A DNA stretch of 64,000 nt. Source: Dryas octopetala (Eukaryota > Streptophyta > Magnoliopsida > Rosales > Rosaceae). This document shows positions 1-11,010 of the stretch, one piece after another. The stretch spans positions 1,798,001 to 1,862,000 of the forward strand of contig OY992832.1 of the NCBI GenBank assembly GCA_963921425.1, given 5' to 3'. The notes under the pieces are model-generated. The model was not told where the DNA came from. It ran no database searches and saw only the letters and a program-made list of their open reading frames with translations. Positions within the stretch are counted from its first letter, which is position 1; each line of letters begins with the position of its first letter. The position numbers were made by a program, and so were the translations under genes.

Positions 1-3000
1 ACTCCATCACAACTTGTTCCGGGGAGATCAGAACAAGCCCGGCTCCGCTTCCCATGGCGTTGGAAGATCCGTCCACATAGAGAGTCCAGGTGAGGAGATC
101 AACCTGGCCGCGTTCGCCGATTGTGTTCGGATCGGCTGCTGTTGTCATAGCGTCGGTGCGTGGTGGATCCTCCGTCGAGGTGGTCGACTCACAGATGAAG
201 TCTGACATGGCCTGACCTTTGATGGCCGTCCTGGGACGGTAGATGATGTCAAACTCGCCGAGCTCGATTGACCATTTGATGAGCCGACCCGAAGTCTCTG
301 GTTTTGCCAGGATTTGTCTGAGCGGTTGGTCCGTCAAGACAACGATGGAATGAGCCTGGAAGTAGGGCCTTAATTTCCGAGCCGAGCTAACCAGGGTGAG
401 AGCCATCTTCTCGAATTTTGGATACCTGGTCTCGGCATCGGCGAGGGCTCGGCTCGTATAGAAGACGGGGTGTTGTACACCGCCGACCTCTCTCACTAGA
501 ACTGAGCTGAGAGCCGAGTCAGAGACAGAGAGGTAGAGAAAAAGTTCTTCACCTTCTTCTGGTTTGGATAAGATGGGAGGTTCCCCCATGTGCCTTTTCA
601 GATCTTGAAAGGCCTGCTCGCATTGGGGGGTCCATTCTATGCTCTTCCCTGCTCCCTTTAAGGCTTTGAAGAAAGGGAGGCACCGGTCAGTAGATTTTGA
701 GACGAACCGGTTCAGGGCGGCAACTCTTCCAGTCAGACTCTGGATTTCCTTGCGTGTCCTTGGGGACTTCATGTTGATCAAAGCCTGGATCTTCTCCGGA
801 TTGGCTTCAATCCCCCGTTGGCTGACCAGGTAGCCCAGGAACTTTCCTGACCGAACCCCAAAGACACATTTGGCTGGGTTCAGACGCATCTGATATTCCT
901 TCAGGACTCCGAACATGTCTGAGAGGTCCCTGACGTGATCGTCCGCCTTGATGCTTTTGACCAGCATGTCATCCACGTAAACCTCTACGGATTTGCCGAT
1001 GGAAGATCTGAACATGTGGTTGACCAGCCTTTGATAGGTGGCTCCGGCGTTCTTGAGGCCGAAGGGCATGACCTTGTAACAGTACATGCCGCGATCCGTT
1101 ATGAAAGATGTGCCTTCCTGGTCGGACTTGTGCATCAGGATCTGGTTGTATCCAGAGTAGGCGTCCATGAAACTGAGGAGCTGATGTCCTGCTGTTGCAT
1201 CGACGAGCTGATCTATTCTGGGCAAGGGAAAACTATCCTTGGGACAAGCCCTGTTCAGATCGGTGAAGTCCACGCACATCCTCCACTTCCCGTTGTTCTT
1301 TTTCACCATGACCACGTTGGCGAGCCAGTCGGGGTAGTTAACCTCCCGGATGAACCCGTTGTTTTGCAACTTGGTTACCTCTTCAGCCATGGCGGCGTAT
1401 CGGACCGGATCGTATGACCTCCTCTTCTGACGGACCGGTTTGCATCCCGGGTCAGTGTTCAGCCTGTGGGTGATCACGTCAGACGATATGCCTGGCATGT
1501 CATCGTAAGACCAGGCGAACACTTCCGCGTTGGCACGGAGGAAGTCAATTATGGCGGAGCGCTGCTCGGGGCTGATCTGAGTCCCCACTCGGACGAGCCG
1601 ATCCGGTGTCTCGGCCGAGATCGGCACTTCTTCCCAGGCCTCGGCGGGAAGGGGCCGAGATTCTGGGTTCGGCTCGGAAGTGAAATCGAACGTCTCCGCC
1701 CTCGGCCACCTGCCCGAATCAGCGATGGAGTCGAGTTCCTGTGAGTCCGGTAGCTGACCCTTCTGCTTGATCGAAGCGGCGTAGCATGACCGAGCCGAGC
1801 ACTGGTCCCCCTGAATGACGATGCAGTCGTCGCCCACCGGACATTTGATGAGGAGGTTGGCGTAATGGACGATGCAGTCAAGGTCGACCAGAGCCGGTCT
1901 GCCCAGAATGATGTTGTAGGCTGACGGCCGCTTGACGACAATGAAGTACGTCATGCAGGTCTTCTTGATCGGCCCCTTCCCGAGCGAAAGGGGAAGGTAG
2001 ATGTGTCCGAGGGGCTGAACCACTTCTCCCCCGAACCCGACCAAGGCAGGTGTATCGGTCTCCAGCTTATCCTCGCCGATGCCCATCTGCGCGAACGCAG
2101 AGTGGTAGAGGATGTTGACTGAGCTCCCTCCGTCGACGAAGGAGCGCGCGATGGTTGTCCCGGCGACCTCAGCCACTATGACGACCGGATCATAGTGGGG
2201 GAAGATGATCTCGTTTGCCTCGTTTGGCTCAAAGGTGACCGGTGCCCAGTCCTTCCGCTGTCTTTTGGAAGTGCTGGGCTGACCTGCCTGGATCGACAAG
2301 GACTCGTGAGCTTGAGCCGCCTGTCTGACATACTCCTTCTGGGATCGGTTCGAGCTCCCCACGAAGGTTGGTCCCCCGCCGATTGATCCGATGGCAGCAT
2401 CCTGGACCTCGATGGTGTTGGTGGGCTTCTTCGGCGCGGCCTTGGGTACCCTAGGCCCACCGGCCAGGAATTGATTGATCTTACCCGCCCGGGCAAGAGT
2501 CTCAATCCCGTCGCGGAGGGCGTAGCAATCACCCGTGACGTGGCCGTGATTGGAATGGTACTTGCAGAAGACGCCCTCCTTGATTTTGTCTGGGGGTGGT
2601 CCCTTGATCTCCCTTGCGACTGGGAGTTGGTCCTTGATCTTGGAGTAGATTGTCTCCAGACCGGCGTTGAGGGGAGTGTACTCCGTGTACTGGACAAACT
2701 TGGGTCCCTTGCCTAGGAGTTGGCGTGGCTCCTCGGTCCTGGTTTTCTTGGATTGGACCTGGGGTTTGGGAGTTGCAACCTCTCCCTCCTTCCTCTTGGC
2801 CGAGGTCGGCCTGGGATTCAGGGCCTCCACCTGAGCATCCCACTCCTCAGCTCGCGCCCACTTAGTGGCTTCGGCAGAAAGCTCATCGTAGGTGGAGGGA
2901 GGGTTCCTCATCAAGTGGGAGCGGAGTCCCCCGGCGTGCAGGCCTTGCATGAGGGCATTCTTAGCTGATCTATCGTCGCAATCGTCGCACTTCGTATATT

Positions 3001-4321
3001 CGATGTTGAAGCGGATCAGATAGGCCTTGAGGCTCTCCCCCTCCTGCTGCTTGATGAGCGACATATCGTTCAAGTTGTAGAGTCGTTCGGATACAACCCG
3101 ATATCTCGCCAGAAAGGCCCTCCGGAGGTCGGAGAAGGAGTCGATGGAGTTCGGTTGGAGGGTTCGGAACCAACCCCGAGCCGAGCCCTTCAAGGTCGAA
3201 GGGAAGATTCTGCACTTCGTGGCTTCAGATGCCTGGCGGGCCTCCATGGCGTATCTGAAGCTGTCAAGATGGTCGTAGGGATCCTTGGTCCCGTCATACT
3301 GATCCATCTTGGGGGGCTTGGTGTCGCGGGAGACCTCAGCATCCATGATTCTGCTGGTGTACGGGAGGGGAAGTTCCTCCCCGTGGTCGGCTCTACCGGT
3401 ATACCCCCTGGAGACCTCGACGTGTCCGAGCCGATCGTGGACGCTTCGGATCTGGTCCTGGACCAAAGTCCGAACAAGATTTTCCACATTGGGCGGGGTC
3501 GGCTCGGCCGCATTTTCCCCTGAGCACTCGGCCTGGTTGCCGAGTCTCTCACTCACCGGCTGACGAGTGAGCCTCTCGCTTGCCGGTTGTCGATCTGACA
3601 TGATCATGGTGGACCCCAGCCGGTCGCTCACTGATCGCCTCCCCGAGTAAGTTCCTGATGGGGAAGGATCCTGACTGGCGATAGGGCCGAGTCTATTCCG
3701 AATCGGGCCCCTGGTTTCGGCCGAACCGGCAGGACTGTTGGCCCCCAACCTTGATTGGGCCGGGGGTCGTCGATTTGTATTCGGGTCGGCACGGTCTCCG
3801 CCCGAATTCCTGGGGGCACGTTTCCCGAAAGCCGCCTGTTTTTGCTGAAGAAGACGGTGGGCGTTCAGGCATTCGGCCTGTTCGGCCGGGGGCATGTCCT
3901 CGAAGCCCGGGAAGACGTGATCCGAGTCCTGCCGATCGGTCTGGTCGTTCGGCTCGGCAGGAGTGCTTTGCCGAGAAGGAGATGGTGAAAGGACCTCCTC
4001 CTCGGTTCGGGTCCGGTGTGATCGGAAGCCCGATCGTCCACTATTCTCGAGTTGAGCACGGTGGCGTGCAAGTTCCCCGGCCAGCTCGGCCTGTTTTGCG
4101 AGCAGCTCATTATTCTGCTTCAGGAGTGCATTCTCAGCGGCCAGATGTCGCTGACTCTCCTTAAGGAGTTTGTGAGCGGCTCGGATTTTGGAGGGACCTT
4201 TGGACTTTGGCGTCCTGGGGAGTTGTGCTCCCCTCGTTTTCTCAGGTGTCTCAGGCTGATGTTGTTCATCATTCTGAGACGCTCCTGAAGAAGAACTGGT
4301 GTCCCGAAATATGGTAGTCAT
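1..4321 (-). CDS. gag-pol polyprotein of Ty3/gypsy Tat element (partial at C-terminus)
   Basis: Start ATG at 4321, about 60 bp inside the primer-binding site; I read the frame codon by codon to position 1 (1,440 codons) without a stop. Order with approximate residues: charged N-terminal region with a coiled-coil-like stretch (60-110); gag domain (about 330-520, with GWFRTL); zinc-knuckle-like CKYHSNHGHVTGDC (about 586); aspartic protease with VDGGSSVN (about 727); reverse transcriptase with CVDFTDLNRACPKD (about 1005) and YVDD (about 1114); RNase H with FYTSRALADAETRYP (about 1295); start of a second RNase H with LYVDGSSNAMGSGAGL (about 1415). It would make virus-like particles and copy element RNA to DNA. 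Key residues that can be seen are present. Integrase is beyond the edge, so full competence cannot be judged. Confidence 0.93.
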   Translation of the reverse strand, partial: MTTIFRDTSSSSGASQNDEQHQPETPEKTRGAQLPRTPKSKGPSKIRAAHKLLKESQRHLAAENALLKQNNELLAKQAELAGELARHRAQLENSGRSGFRSHRTRTEEEVLSPSPSRQSTPAEPNDQTDRQDSDHVFPGFEDMPPAEQAECLNAHRLLQQKQAAFGKRAPRNSGGDRADPNTNRRPPAQSRLGANSPAGSAETRGPIRNRLGPIASQDPSPSGTYSGRRSVSDRLGSTMIMSDRQPASERLTRQPVSERLGNQAECSGENAAEPTPPNVENLVRTLVQDQIRSVHDRLGHVEVSRGYTGRADHGEELPLPYTSRIMDAEVSRDTKPPKMDQYDGTKDPYDHLDSFRYAMEARQASEATKCRIFPSTLKGSARGWFRTLQPNSIDSFSDLRRAFLARYRVVSERLYNLNDMSLIKQQEGESLKAYLIRFNIEYTKCDDCDDRSAKNALMQGLHAGGLRSHLMRNPPSTYDELSAEATKWARAEEWDAQVEALNPRPTSAKRKEGEVATPKPQVQSKKTRTEEPRQLLGKGPKFVQYTEYTPLNAGLETIYSKIKDQLPVAREIKGPPPDKIKEGVFCKYHSNHGHVTGDCYALRDGIETLARAGKINQFLAGGPRVPKAAPKKPTNTIEVQDAAIGSIGGGPTFVGSSNRSQKEYVRQAAQAHESLSIQAGQPSTSKRQRKDWAPVTFEPNEANEIIFPHYDPVVIVAEVAGTTIARSFVDGGSSVNILYHSAFAQMGIGEDKLETDTPALVGFGGEVVQPLGHIYLPLSLGKGPIKKTCMTYFIVVKRPSAYNIILGRPALVDLDCIVHYANLLIKCPVGDDCIVIQGDQCSARSCYAASIKQKGQLPDSQELDSIADSGRWPRAETFDFTSEPNPESRPLPAEAWEEVPISAETPDRLVRVGTQISPEQRSAIIDFLRANAEVFAWSYDDMPGISSDVITHRLNTDPGCKPVRQKRRSYDPVRYAAMAEEVTKLQNNGFIREVNYPDWLANVVMVKKNNGKWRMCVDFTDLNRACPKDSFPLPRIDQLVDATAGHQLLSFMDAYSGYNQILMHKSDQEGTSFITDRGMYCYKVMPFGLKNAGATYQRLVNHMFRSSIGKSVEVYVDDMLVKSIKADDHVRDLSDMFGVLKEYQMRLNPAKCVFGVRSGKFLGYLVSQRGIEANPEKIQALINMKSPRTRKEIQSLTGRVAALNRFVSKSTDRCLPFFKALKGAGKSIEWTPQCEQAFQDLKRHMGEPPILSKPEEGEELFLYLSVSDSALSSVLVREVGGVQHPVFYTSRALADAETRYPKFEKMALTLVSSARKLRPYFQAHSIVVLTDQPLRQILAKPETSGRLIKWSIELGEFDIIYRPRTAIKGQAMSDFICESTTSTEDPPRTDAMTTAADPNTIGERGQVDLLTWTLYVDGSSNAMGSGAGLVLISPEQVVME

Positions 4322-4383
4322 GATGACTTGCGTGGAGGAAGAGCTTAGCGTTTGCGGTGATGAACACAACGGCTGAAGTCAGC

Positions 4384-4401
4384 TTCCCACAGACGGCGCC
4401 A
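4384..4401 (-). other. Primer-binding site of the gypsy element
   Basis: On the minus strand the LTR ends CATCAACA, then GAT, then TGGCGCCGTCTGTGGGAA. TGGCGCC starts are typical of Ty3/gypsy elements primed by a tRNA such as tRNA-Asp; the exact tRNA was not checked. Confidence 0.75.
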
Positions 4402-4404
4402 ATC

Positions 4405-5457
4405 TGTTGATGCAAATTCTCGTAAGGTAGATGCAACAACTTAGATATGCTGATCTGGCTGATCAAGTGCTTCGCTGGATGATGAAGTGGATGCTGGTTG
4501 AGATCTTCCTGTAGATAAAAACAAGATCAAAGGAGATGGACCGGTGTGGTACCAGCCAAACACACTCCGATGAAGAAATCAGTGGTGGTGTTTGATGGTG
4601 GATGAGGAAGAACAAAGGAAGAACTTGGGAGAATGGGAAGAACAAGGCAAATGTTCTGGGTTATTCTCAGCAAGTTGGGTAGGCTCTTCTTTGGATGGAA
4701 ATGCAAAGTGTTTAGCGTGTGTATTGATAGATTGCTAGATGCTTCATTTTGTGCATATGTGGTGCCTTATATAGGCAAAGGAAAACTTAATGAATAAGTT
4801 ACCTGCATGTGAATGAATGGTTGCCAGAGACCCACGCACCTGGTCAGACCTAGTTGCATGCTCAGCTGCTTGCTTCCTCAGCATTGAATGCTGCATTAAA
4901 TGCAAGGTTGGAAGGTCCAGGCAAACTGTCCAGCAGTCATGAATGCAAGCCTGATATTCTGTCTGTCAGAAGATTGTGTCAGGTGCATTCAAGTGTGGCG
5001 GTTCGTCCCATCGTGATCTTCCTGGGAATGGCGGCGGAGAGCCGAGCCGAGCCGATACGAACACATGTTTTCATGTGAAGACACGAAGTCCATGTGTGGT
5101 CGGATCGGGCATGGGATTCCAGGCCGAGCCGGTCCCATAAACTGGGGGTCTTTCCGAGCTCTAACTGGTCGACGCCAGAACCCGAAAAGAGGCCATCTCC
5201 TGTGCCGAGCCGAGCCGGACCGGGATGATCGTGGGAAGATGGACACTCGATCCCATGGAAGATCATCGGTTCGGCTCGGACCGAACATGGAGGGCCGGCG
5301 TGGAGATCCGGTCTGAGCTGGCAGAGGCGATGACGAGTGGTGATGATGTGGGGGTCAAAGTTTTGACCACTGAGAGTCAACTCCGAAGTGGATGTTGACC
5401 AGCCACGTGTCGAGCTGTGATTAGCTGTTCGGATTGATGTGGATTTTCCCACAAACA
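4405..5457 (-). repeat. 5' LTR of the gypsy element (1,053 bp)
   Basis: On the minus strand it starts TGTTTGTGGG (5457) and ends CATCAACA (4405). A TATATAA box lies near 4768-4774 on the minus strand, with transcription expected about 30 bp further on. It carries GGTTCGGCTCGG-type GC-rich stretches around 5040-5290. Both ends, the TATA surroundings and the GC-rich stretches match the solo LTR at 46554-48169, showing that they belong to one family. Confidence 0.9.
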
Positions 5458-5521
5458 AATAGTTTTATTTATTTATGGTTTTTTGCTACATAGATAATCA
5501 CCATTTCATAATATATACTAC

Positions 5522-5778
5522 TGATCACCGATGAAGAAGAAAGCAAGAAAAGCATTGAAATGCAGAGAAACCAAGAGAGAATGAATTTTGATTAATGAGA
5601 AAGAATACAGAAAATGAACTGAGCACGCAGCTCTTATACAACCAGAATCAGTTTTTGCTAACTAACTAGACAAACCAGACTCTAACAAAGTATACACGTG
5701 TCCTAAAAGTATTGATTCATCATTTTACTGATTTATCAACAAAGAGCCAATAATATGCTGACAGCTAGACACTCAACA
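5522..5778 (-). repeat. 3' LTR of the copia element
   Basis: 257 bp starting TGATCACCGA and ending ACTCAACA in plus orientation. By eye it is the same as the copy at 11011-11267. The polyprotein C-terminus reads a few codons into it and stops at 5736. Confidence 0.95.
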
Positions 5779-5789
5779 TCCCCCCTCAA
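5779..5789 (-). other. Polypurine tract of the copia element
   Basis: Minus-strand TTGAGGGGGGA immediately before the 3' LTR, the expected primer for plus-strand DNA. It overlaps the last codons of the polyprotein. Confidence 0.85.
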
Positions 5790-7660
5790 CCTACCAAGCC
5801 TGAGGTTGCAGCAATGTTGAAGATGCAAAGGACTATGCAGACCTTTAGTAAGAATGTCAGCAGTATTCTCAAGTGTGGAAACATATTCCAAATCCAAATC
5901 TTTGCATTGAACTCTTTCCCTTACATAATGAAAATCAGTATCTAGATGCTTGATCCGAGAATGAAACACAGGATTTGTACTTAATGCAATGGTAGAAACA
6001 TTATCACATCGAATGAGAGGAGGACAAGGGAGGACCATCTGCAAATCTTTAAGAACATTCCTCAACCAAGACACATCAGAAACAGTATTTGCCAAGGCTC
6101 TATACTCAGCTTCTGTAGAGCTTCTTGCCACAGCACCTTGTTTCTTAGACTGCCAAGATACAGGATTTCCAGCTAAATAGACAATATAGCCTGTGGTCGA
6201 CCTCCTATCATTAATATCACCTCCCCAATCTGAATCACTATAAGCAGTCAATGTCATAGGACCAGATTGATAGTGAAGACCATGAGACAAGGTGCCCTGA
6301 ACATATCTCAAGATTTTCTTGACTGCATCATAATGAGTCTCAGTAGGATGAGCCATAAACTGACAGACAGTGTTTGTGGCATATGCAATATCAGGCCTAG
6401 TGAAGGTCAGATATTGCAATGCACCAACCAAACTTCTGTACAAAGTAGGATCAGACAAAGGATCTCCTTCATGTTTGGCTAATTGTAAATGAGGTTTGCA
6501 GGGAGACTGACAAGGTTTACAATGAGCCATACCTGCTTTAACAAGCAAATCTTTAGCATATTTCTGTTGACACACAAAAATACCACCATCAGCCTTATAT
6601 TTAATTTCCAACCCAAGAAAATAAGTCAACCTGCCCAGATCCTTCATATCAAAGGCCAAACTTAACTCATCAATCACTTGTTGAATTTCTGTAGAATGGG
6701 AGCCAGTGATGATTATATCATCAACATATAAAAGTAACAAAACCACACCAGTAGAAGTGGACTTAACAAACAAGCTAGGATCGGAATGAGAAAACTGAAA
6801 ACCAAGAGAGGGAAGAAAACCTGTGAACTTCTCATTCCAAGCTTGAGGAGCTTGTTTCAAACCATATAAAGACTTTTGAAGAAGACAAACATGATCTGGA
6901 TAAGTAGGATCCTCAAAACCCTGAGGCTGCTTCATATAAACCTCTTCTTTTAAATCACCATGAAGAAATGCATTCTTGACATCTAGCTGTTTCAATTCCC
7001 ACTTGAACTGGGCTGCAAGAGCTAAGACCAACCTTACTGTGGAGTGCCTTACTACAGGACTAAATGTTTCATCAAAATCCAAACCCTGCTCTTGACTGAA
7101 ACCTTGAGCCACTAATCTAGCCTTATACCTTGACAGAGTACCATCTGGATTTTTCTTTAATCTATAAACCTATTTACAACCTACAATGTTTCTGTTTTGA
7201 GGTCTGGGAACAAGAGTCCATGTACCTTGCACATGTAAGGCATCAATCTCCTCTTTCATAGCTTGTCTCCACTCTTCTTGAACCATAGCAGCTCGAAAAG
7301 TTTTAGGTTCTGTCAATGGCTGAATGTCTGAGACACATGTTAAACCAGAAAAGAATGCAAATTCTTCAAAACTTTTACTTTCCATAACTGCACTAAAACA
7401 ATGGAATTCACTGAAATCCTTCCTTTGAACTACCTCAGCCTTGGACCTGGTACGCATACCATGCTCATTTGTGCCATTCAACTGAGCAGTAATTGATAAT
7501 GGGACACTTGGATGAGCCTCAGAAGAGGATGCAGGGACAGACAACTCCATTGGGTCTGTTCTTGGAGAAGTAGCAGAAGATGTATCAGAATTTGCAACAG
7601 ACACCAAAGGATTTGCTAAGACATGAGCAGAAGGAGAAGAGCTACTAGAAACGATTGGAG

Positions 7661-7975
7661 ACTGAGGAACAGGAATGGGAAGAATACAATGACCAGGACT
7701 GAGGAACAGGAATGGGAAGAATACAATGACCAGGACTAGTAGAAACTGAAGGAGAAGAGCTACTAGAAACAATTGGAGACTGAGAAACAGGAATGGGAAG
7801 AATACAATGACCAGGACTAGTAGAAACTGAAGGAGAAGAGCTACTAGAAACAATTGGAGACTGAGAAACAGGAATGGGAAGAATACAATGACCAGGACTA
7901 GTAGAAACTGAAGGAAGAGAAGATTGAATAATTGAAACTGATGATGTAGAGAAAGGAAACACAGTTTCATCATGA
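7661..7975 (-). repeat. 81-bp tandem repeats plus 37-bp duplication in the copia polyprotein spacer
   Basis: The phrase starting GGACTAGTAGAAACTG recurs at 7733, 7814 and 7895, exactly 81 bp apart, so whole copies keep the frame and each encodes a 27-residue Ser/Pro-rich unit containing SPGHCILPIPV. At the left end a 37-bp piece (7661-7697) is duplicated in tandem at 7698-7734; 37 is not a multiple of three and breaks the frame. Confidence 0.9.
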
Positions 7976-10900
7976 ATAACATGCCGTGTTAAAAGTAATC
8001 GACCAGTGGCAATATGAAAACAAATAACCCCTTTATATCCTAAAGCATACCCTAAAAACACACACTCATCACTCTTGGGTTGCAATTTATTGACATTGTA
8101 TGGTTTAAGAAAAGGATAGCAGGCTGAACCAAAAATTTTGAAATGTTTGATATCTGGAATGTGATGAAATAATTTTTCATAGGGAGACATCATTTGAAGA
8201 GTTTTACAAGGCATCCTATTGATAAGCAAGGCTGCATGAGAACAAGCATGATACCAAAATTGATTTGGGAGTTTTGCAGCATGAAGCAAAGTAATGGCAG
8301 TTTCAACAAGATGCCTATTTTTCCTCTCAGCAATGCCATTTTGCTGAGGAGTATAGGGACATGAAATGTAATGGAGAATCCCTTTAGAATCTAAAAAGGA
8401 GGTGAAAGCTTTGCTAGTAAACTCACCACCACCATCAGACTGAAAAATTTTGATTTGAGCATCAAATTGAGTTGCAAGAAAAGCAGTAAATTTGACAAAG
8501 ATAGAGAAGACATCTGATTTATTTATCATAGGATAGAGCCATACAAAACGAGTGCATTCATCTACAAACAGGACATAATACCTATATCCTTCCATAGAGA
8601 CATTAGGTGAAGGCCCCCAAACATCACTATGAATTTTGTGAAAAGGAAGCTTTGACTGACTGACATGAGAAGAAAAAGGTAACCTAGACATTTTTCCACC
8701 TAAACAGGACTTACACAAATGAGGCTGAGTATCTGAAAGAAAAGAAATATGAGAATTGGACAACATCTTATTAACTATCTCATTAGTTGCATGACCTAAC
8801 CTATGATGCCACACTGATGTTTTAACTAGCTGACCAAGAAAAGCCACAGATGAAGGGATTGATGAAGAAATTGAGATATGTTGAATCTTCTTTGGAATAG
8901 GATACAAGCCTCTGCTACTCTTTCCTCTGAACAGCTCCTGTAGAGTTTCCTTGTCCTGCAACCAAACCTCATTTTCATCAAAAGAAACAGTGCAATGATT
9001 ATCCCTACAAAGCTTATGAACAGACAAAAGATCTACTGCTAATTTAGGCACATGTAAAATATTGTTAAGACAAAGTGAAGGAGATAGAGAGGCTGAACCA
9101 ATATGTTTCACACTCAAACCTTCACCACTGCCAACAGTGATTGTCTCACCAGTCTCAAAAGGCTCAGCACTTGTCAAATGTTGAAGGTCTGCAGTCATGT
9201 GATGTGTGGCTCCAGTATCAGCAAGCCAAACATCCTCTGAAGCAAAACCAACATTAGCTTGAGCAGTGAGAGCATTCAAACTCTGAGGTGGAGCAGCTCC
9301 TTGATATGCATAATTGGATCGGTGATAGCAATCAAGTGCAACATGACCTTTCCTGCCACAAATTTGACATTCCACAACAGAAGAAGCAAGATTCTGTGAA
9401 GTTCTTTCCCTATCAAAACAATTGACAGCAGTATGCCCTCTCCTTGAGCATATTTGACACTCTGGGACCTGCCTTCCTCTATTCCAGCCATTGTTCCAAG
9501 TATTATGCTGCCTACCACCATTTCCATTCCATCCTCTACCACTGCCAGTGTTGAATCTTCCAGCATTAGAACCCCAGCTCCAATTTTTACCATTTCTGCC
9601 TCCATTGGTGTTCCAGTGACCACCAGTACCATTCCATTTACCACCATTGTTATAGCCACCATTAGTATAGTCCCTACCACCAGAATGACCATTATATCCA
9701 CCATCTCCATTAAAACCTCCTGCAGGCATATTAGAACCATAACCTCTGCCACCAAACTGACCATGATATCCACCATCTCCATTAAAATTCCCTGCAGACA
9801 TACTAGAACCACTACTACCACTGTAGACATTCCTTGGTGCATTGCCATTGGTCAGACTAGAAGTAGAACCACAAGTAGAAGCATAATTGCCATGATTTCC
9901 ACTGGGTGTGGGAAGCTTAGCTACCATTGCTGCCATTGACTGATTAGAAACCAAGGAAAGAGTAAACTTTTTATTGATATCTTGTTCAGCAGCAAGAAGC
10001 TGGGATCGAAACTCCTTCATAGACATAGGTCCTTGATGACCTCTCAAAACAGCCTTGACAGAATCAAACTCATCAGGTAGACCATTCAAAGCAACCACAT
10101 AGACATCATCATCACTAACATGCACACCAACAGCAGATAATTGAGCGCGAGCATGTTTAATTCTCATTAGAAACTTCTCAATAGTATCAGCTCCTTTTTG
10201 CAAGGTCTGAAAGTCAGTCTTAAGTTGCATGATAGTTGCTCTAGAATCAGTATTGTATCTTTCTTTTATGTTCATCCAAGCTTCATGTGCAGAAGAACAC
10301 CCCAAAATATATTCCATGGTGTCCTCATGAACAGAGGCTAACAACAAGCTAGTTAAAGCTTTATCAGTTTGATCCCACTCAATGAAAGCCCTACTAACCT
10401 CTGATGTACTTATCCCATCTTCAGTAAGAATAAATTCTGGAGGACAAACCACTGATCCATCAAGAAAACCAAATAAACCATGACCCCCTAACACCGTTTT
10501 TACTTGAAAACTCCACTTAAGATAATTCGAGTCATTCAACTTCAATGTCAAAAAAGGAAACAACCCATGAACTCTACTTGCAATCGACATAATCAACACT
10601 TCTAAGAACGCTTAATCAACTTCAATACTTCCAAGAATGTCAAGAAACTTCAAGAAATTCCAACAAATCACAACAAATTCCCAGACTCACAAATTCACAA
10701 ACCCTCAAATTCACAAACTCCCACAAATTCACAAACCCACAAATGCACAAACTCACAAATTCACAGACTCCACAAATTCACAAACCAAAAACGATCTCAA
10801 GACCATATATCAAGAAACTTCCAAACGAACAGTCAACTTCACCATCGCTAAACAGAGACAACCTTTAGAAATATGATTAACCAAAGAACTTACTTCCTTT

Positions 10901-10998
10901 AATTTCACTTCTCATCACACGCTCCATCGTACGCCTCATCGCAATTCGCAGCAGTCGCAAAGAAAAGAAAAGAAATAGAAAGAGTCAGGATGAAACCT

Positions 10999-11010
10999 GC
11001 TCTGATACCA
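10999..11010 (-). other. Primer-binding site (initiator tRNA-Met type)
   Basis: Minus-strand TGGTATCAGAGC directly after the 5' LTR; this is the usual copia primer site complementary to the 3' end of initiator tRNA-Met. Confidence 0.93.

Larger units (their letters stand above)
1..5457 (-). mobile_element. Ty3/gypsy (Tat-type) LTR retrotransposon, 5' part, runs off left edge
   Basis: Read on the minus strand, the segment holds a 5' LTR (5457 down to 4405), a primer-binding site, and one long gag-pol frame from 4321 to the window edge. Reverse transcriptase block wording (TDLNRACPKDSFPLPRIDQL) and a second, archaeal-type RNase H after the normal one are typical of the Tat branch (Ogre/Retand relatives). 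The integrase and 3' LTR lie outside the window, so the matching target-site duplication cannot be checked; the 5 bp next to the LTR are AATAG. The GC-rich coding region contrasts sharply with the AT-rich flanks. Confidence 0.93.
5736..10599 (-). pseudogene. copia gag-pol polyprotein with one frameshift and one premature stop
   Basis: Begins at 10599 (a second Met lies at 10590). Order: gag domain; glycine- and asparagine-rich linker; two CCHC knuckles (CQICSRRGHTAVNC, CQICGRKGHVALDC, about 9360-9460); protease DTGATHHM; pre-integrase HRLGHA; integrase with HSDVWG, QSDGGGEF and NGIAERKNRH; Ser/Pro-rich spacer with 81-bp repeats; reverse transcriptase with QLDVKNAFLHG and YVDD; RNase H with SSTEAEYRAL. 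Two lesions are visible. A 37-bp tandem duplication (7661-7697 and 7698-7734) shifts the frame after integrase, and a TAG (7170-7172) replaces the tryptophan usual just before the RT domain. Catalytic motifs are otherwise present. The copy cannot make a full polyprotein, but could be mobilised in trans since its LTRs are whole. Confidence 0.92.

Noticed and set aside
935-1417. Plus-strand 160-codon open frame
   Set aside because: Exact antisense of the RT region of the gypsy gag-pol; shadow of a GC-rich coding strand.
9276-9939. Long open frames on both strands near the copia zinc knuckles
   Set aside because: Low-complexity Gly/Asn codons of gag read in other frames; no independent protein features.
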